A DNA stretch of 64,000 bases, taken from contig NC_080571.1 in assembly GCF_030247185.1 (NCBI RefSeq), positions 164,873,047 through 164,937,046 on the forward strand, given 5' to 3'. The first letter of the stretch is position 1, and each line of letters opens with the position of its first letter. The notes below the pieces were generated by a model, which worked only from the letters and a program-made list of their open reading frames with translations, was not told the origin of the DNA and did no database searches. Below are positions 62,801 to 64,000 of this stretch, piece by piece. The position numbers were made by a program, and so were the translations under genes. Origin of the DNA: Malaya genurostris. Taxonomy: Eukaryota; Arthropoda; Insecta; Diptera; Culicidae.

Positions 62801-64000
62801 TTACTAGCTACTTATCTCTAGGGGTCTTACTAATTATTTACCTGATGTAGTGTGGAGATGGAGTGTATACATTCGAGTTCACGATTGCGGTTAGTTGACT
62901 GCTAGCATTGAATTTATTCAGTCTAATGTTGCTGCTTCCACTAATATCGGTATTGATTTCACTCGAAACCAGGTTGTCACGTATTGATATTAAGCTGCAT
63001 TACATTTCGATGACACGACCAGCCGCAAATATCGAATGTTCCGTTGCATTTGATAAAAATACTTTCTTTTTGTTTTACACTGTTCTGGTTTTTATGTTCG
63101 GTTTACCAGGGAACCTCTTTAATAAGCACAGACAAAACATTGCCGAATTGCGGGAGTCTAGGAGTGTTTAGATAGTGTATTCGTTTTCGAAAAGATTTCT
63201 GGTTCTATAATGCCATTTTCTGTTTTTTTTCTTCCGTTTCGACTACTGCTGGTACTTAGAATGGAACCACTGTTTGAACGGAACCATTGTTTGTACTGCT
63301 GTAACTACTGTTTCTGATATCACTATTTTATGTTTTTCTTCCGGCTACTGCTGGTACTTATTGGTTGATTTGTTGTCATAAATGTTCACGGTCACTTGTT
63401 GTACTTCTTCAACGAAAACTGTCACAATTTATCGGAAACGGACACTTTTGACACGGTCGCCATGTCGTTTCTTTTTCGTTCCTTAATTAAGAACACTAGA
63501 AGGTAGTAAACCTTCTTTCTCGATTGTTTTACCAAGAATGATTTTATTGAGGAGTTCTAAACTTAAACTAACCTACTACCTGTTCTACGTACATAAAGGT
63601 GGGAGGAGCCAGTTACAATTCTTTCGTTAAATAAATTGTTAGCGGGAGAGAGGAGAAAGAGAGAAAATATCGATTGGTGCATCAATGCAAAAGAAGGCGA
63701 TTGAACCTATAGCGCATTGCGCAAGGGAAAGAAATGTCGCATCGGCGGATAGTGTGGGAAGCTGGCCTAGCTCGCGGTGTGCAGCAAATGTTGTATCACG
63801 GCCGGCTAGCATGAAAACTTAGTGTGAATGCTGGAATGTGGGAAAGTATTTCGTTTGGGTTAGTCGGGTCAATATTATCATGCTACAATGTGCCGCTTTG
63901 TTACTTTCGAGGCCAGTTCAGAAATGTATATAATCGTTAAAATTAGATACCAGGCGCGTCTGTCTATGGTCCGACAGTCGTACTGTTCTAGATTGGTTAA
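62800..64000. other. Unassigned sequence
   Basis: A short plus-strand frame (62908-63171) has no motif. Two copies of a ctactgctggtactta motif (63243 and 63345) indicate local duplication. From 63640 the base composition is GA-richer, with a gagagaggagaaagagag tract. I see no gene. Confidence 0.4.

Noticed and set aside
62908..63171. 87-codon hydrophobic frame as receptor-like protein
   Set aside because: One hydrophobic patch with LPGNLF-like residues is not enough to support a receptor, and no further segments follow.
63640..64000. Possible LTR or promoter in GA-rich sequence
   Set aside because: No paired repeat, primer site or boundary could be found inside the window.

Overview
The window looks like mosquito, probably culicine, nuclear DNA. 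It is AT-rich, has no bacterial gene layout, and is built almost entirely of nested transposable elements. These include I-clade (MosquI-like), Jockey-clade and CR1-clade non-LTR retrotransposons, an env-bearing errantivirus (Ty3/gypsy), a BEL/Pao fragment, an mdg1/412-like gypsy fragment, TIR/MITE-like elements and long (TA)n, (TG)n and (ATT)n arrays. Dispersed noncoding repeats of a type I associate with mosquitoes (boxes resembling gagatggctgaaccgatttt and ttacgcggatttccgaagtt) support that guess. The species cannot be fixed from sequence alone. I found no intact host gene, tRNA, rRNA or CRISPR.

Layout. 1-2640: unassigned. 2640-11605: a plus-strand I element broken by a 5'-truncated CR1-like insertion, two internal tandem duplications and a TIR element. 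11605-14560: minus-strand Jockey copy C, missing its 3' part. 14560-16440: histone H2B-like 5' fragments mixed with TIR-family sequence. 16610-21845: a second plus-strand I element with both ORFs recognisable but broken. 21845-24760: a minus-strand non-LTR relic split by another TIR-family element that itself carries a SINE-like insertion.

24763-54648 is the main structure: two head-to-tail copies of one segment. Each copy runs from an I-element 3' end through mosquito repeat, a (TA)n array, a minus-strand Jockey element and more mosquito repeat. Copy A (24763-38921) alone carries a near full-length CR1 element (33886-38495). Copy B (38922-54648) alone carries the errantivirus (40684-48533), inserted in the (TA)n array. 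Each copy therefore shows the other's empty site. This is either a real tandem duplication followed by independent insertions or two haplotypes placed end to end by an assembler.

54649-57780: mosquito repeats. 57781-60041: 5' leader, gag and start of protease of a BEL/Pao element. 60030-61124: a minus-strand mdg1-like gag preceded by a small membrane-protein ORF. 61140-64000: mostly unassigned.

Nearly all coding sequences are pseudogenes. The clearest intact ORF is the errantivirus env; its gag and pol each show an apparent single-base slip in an A-run, and its paired LTR regions are nearly identical, so it is young. All recognisable elements from 26.8 to 53.3 kb lie on the minus strand, an orientation bias that would suit a uni-strand piRNA cluster transcribed from the plus strand. 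That idea is inference only.
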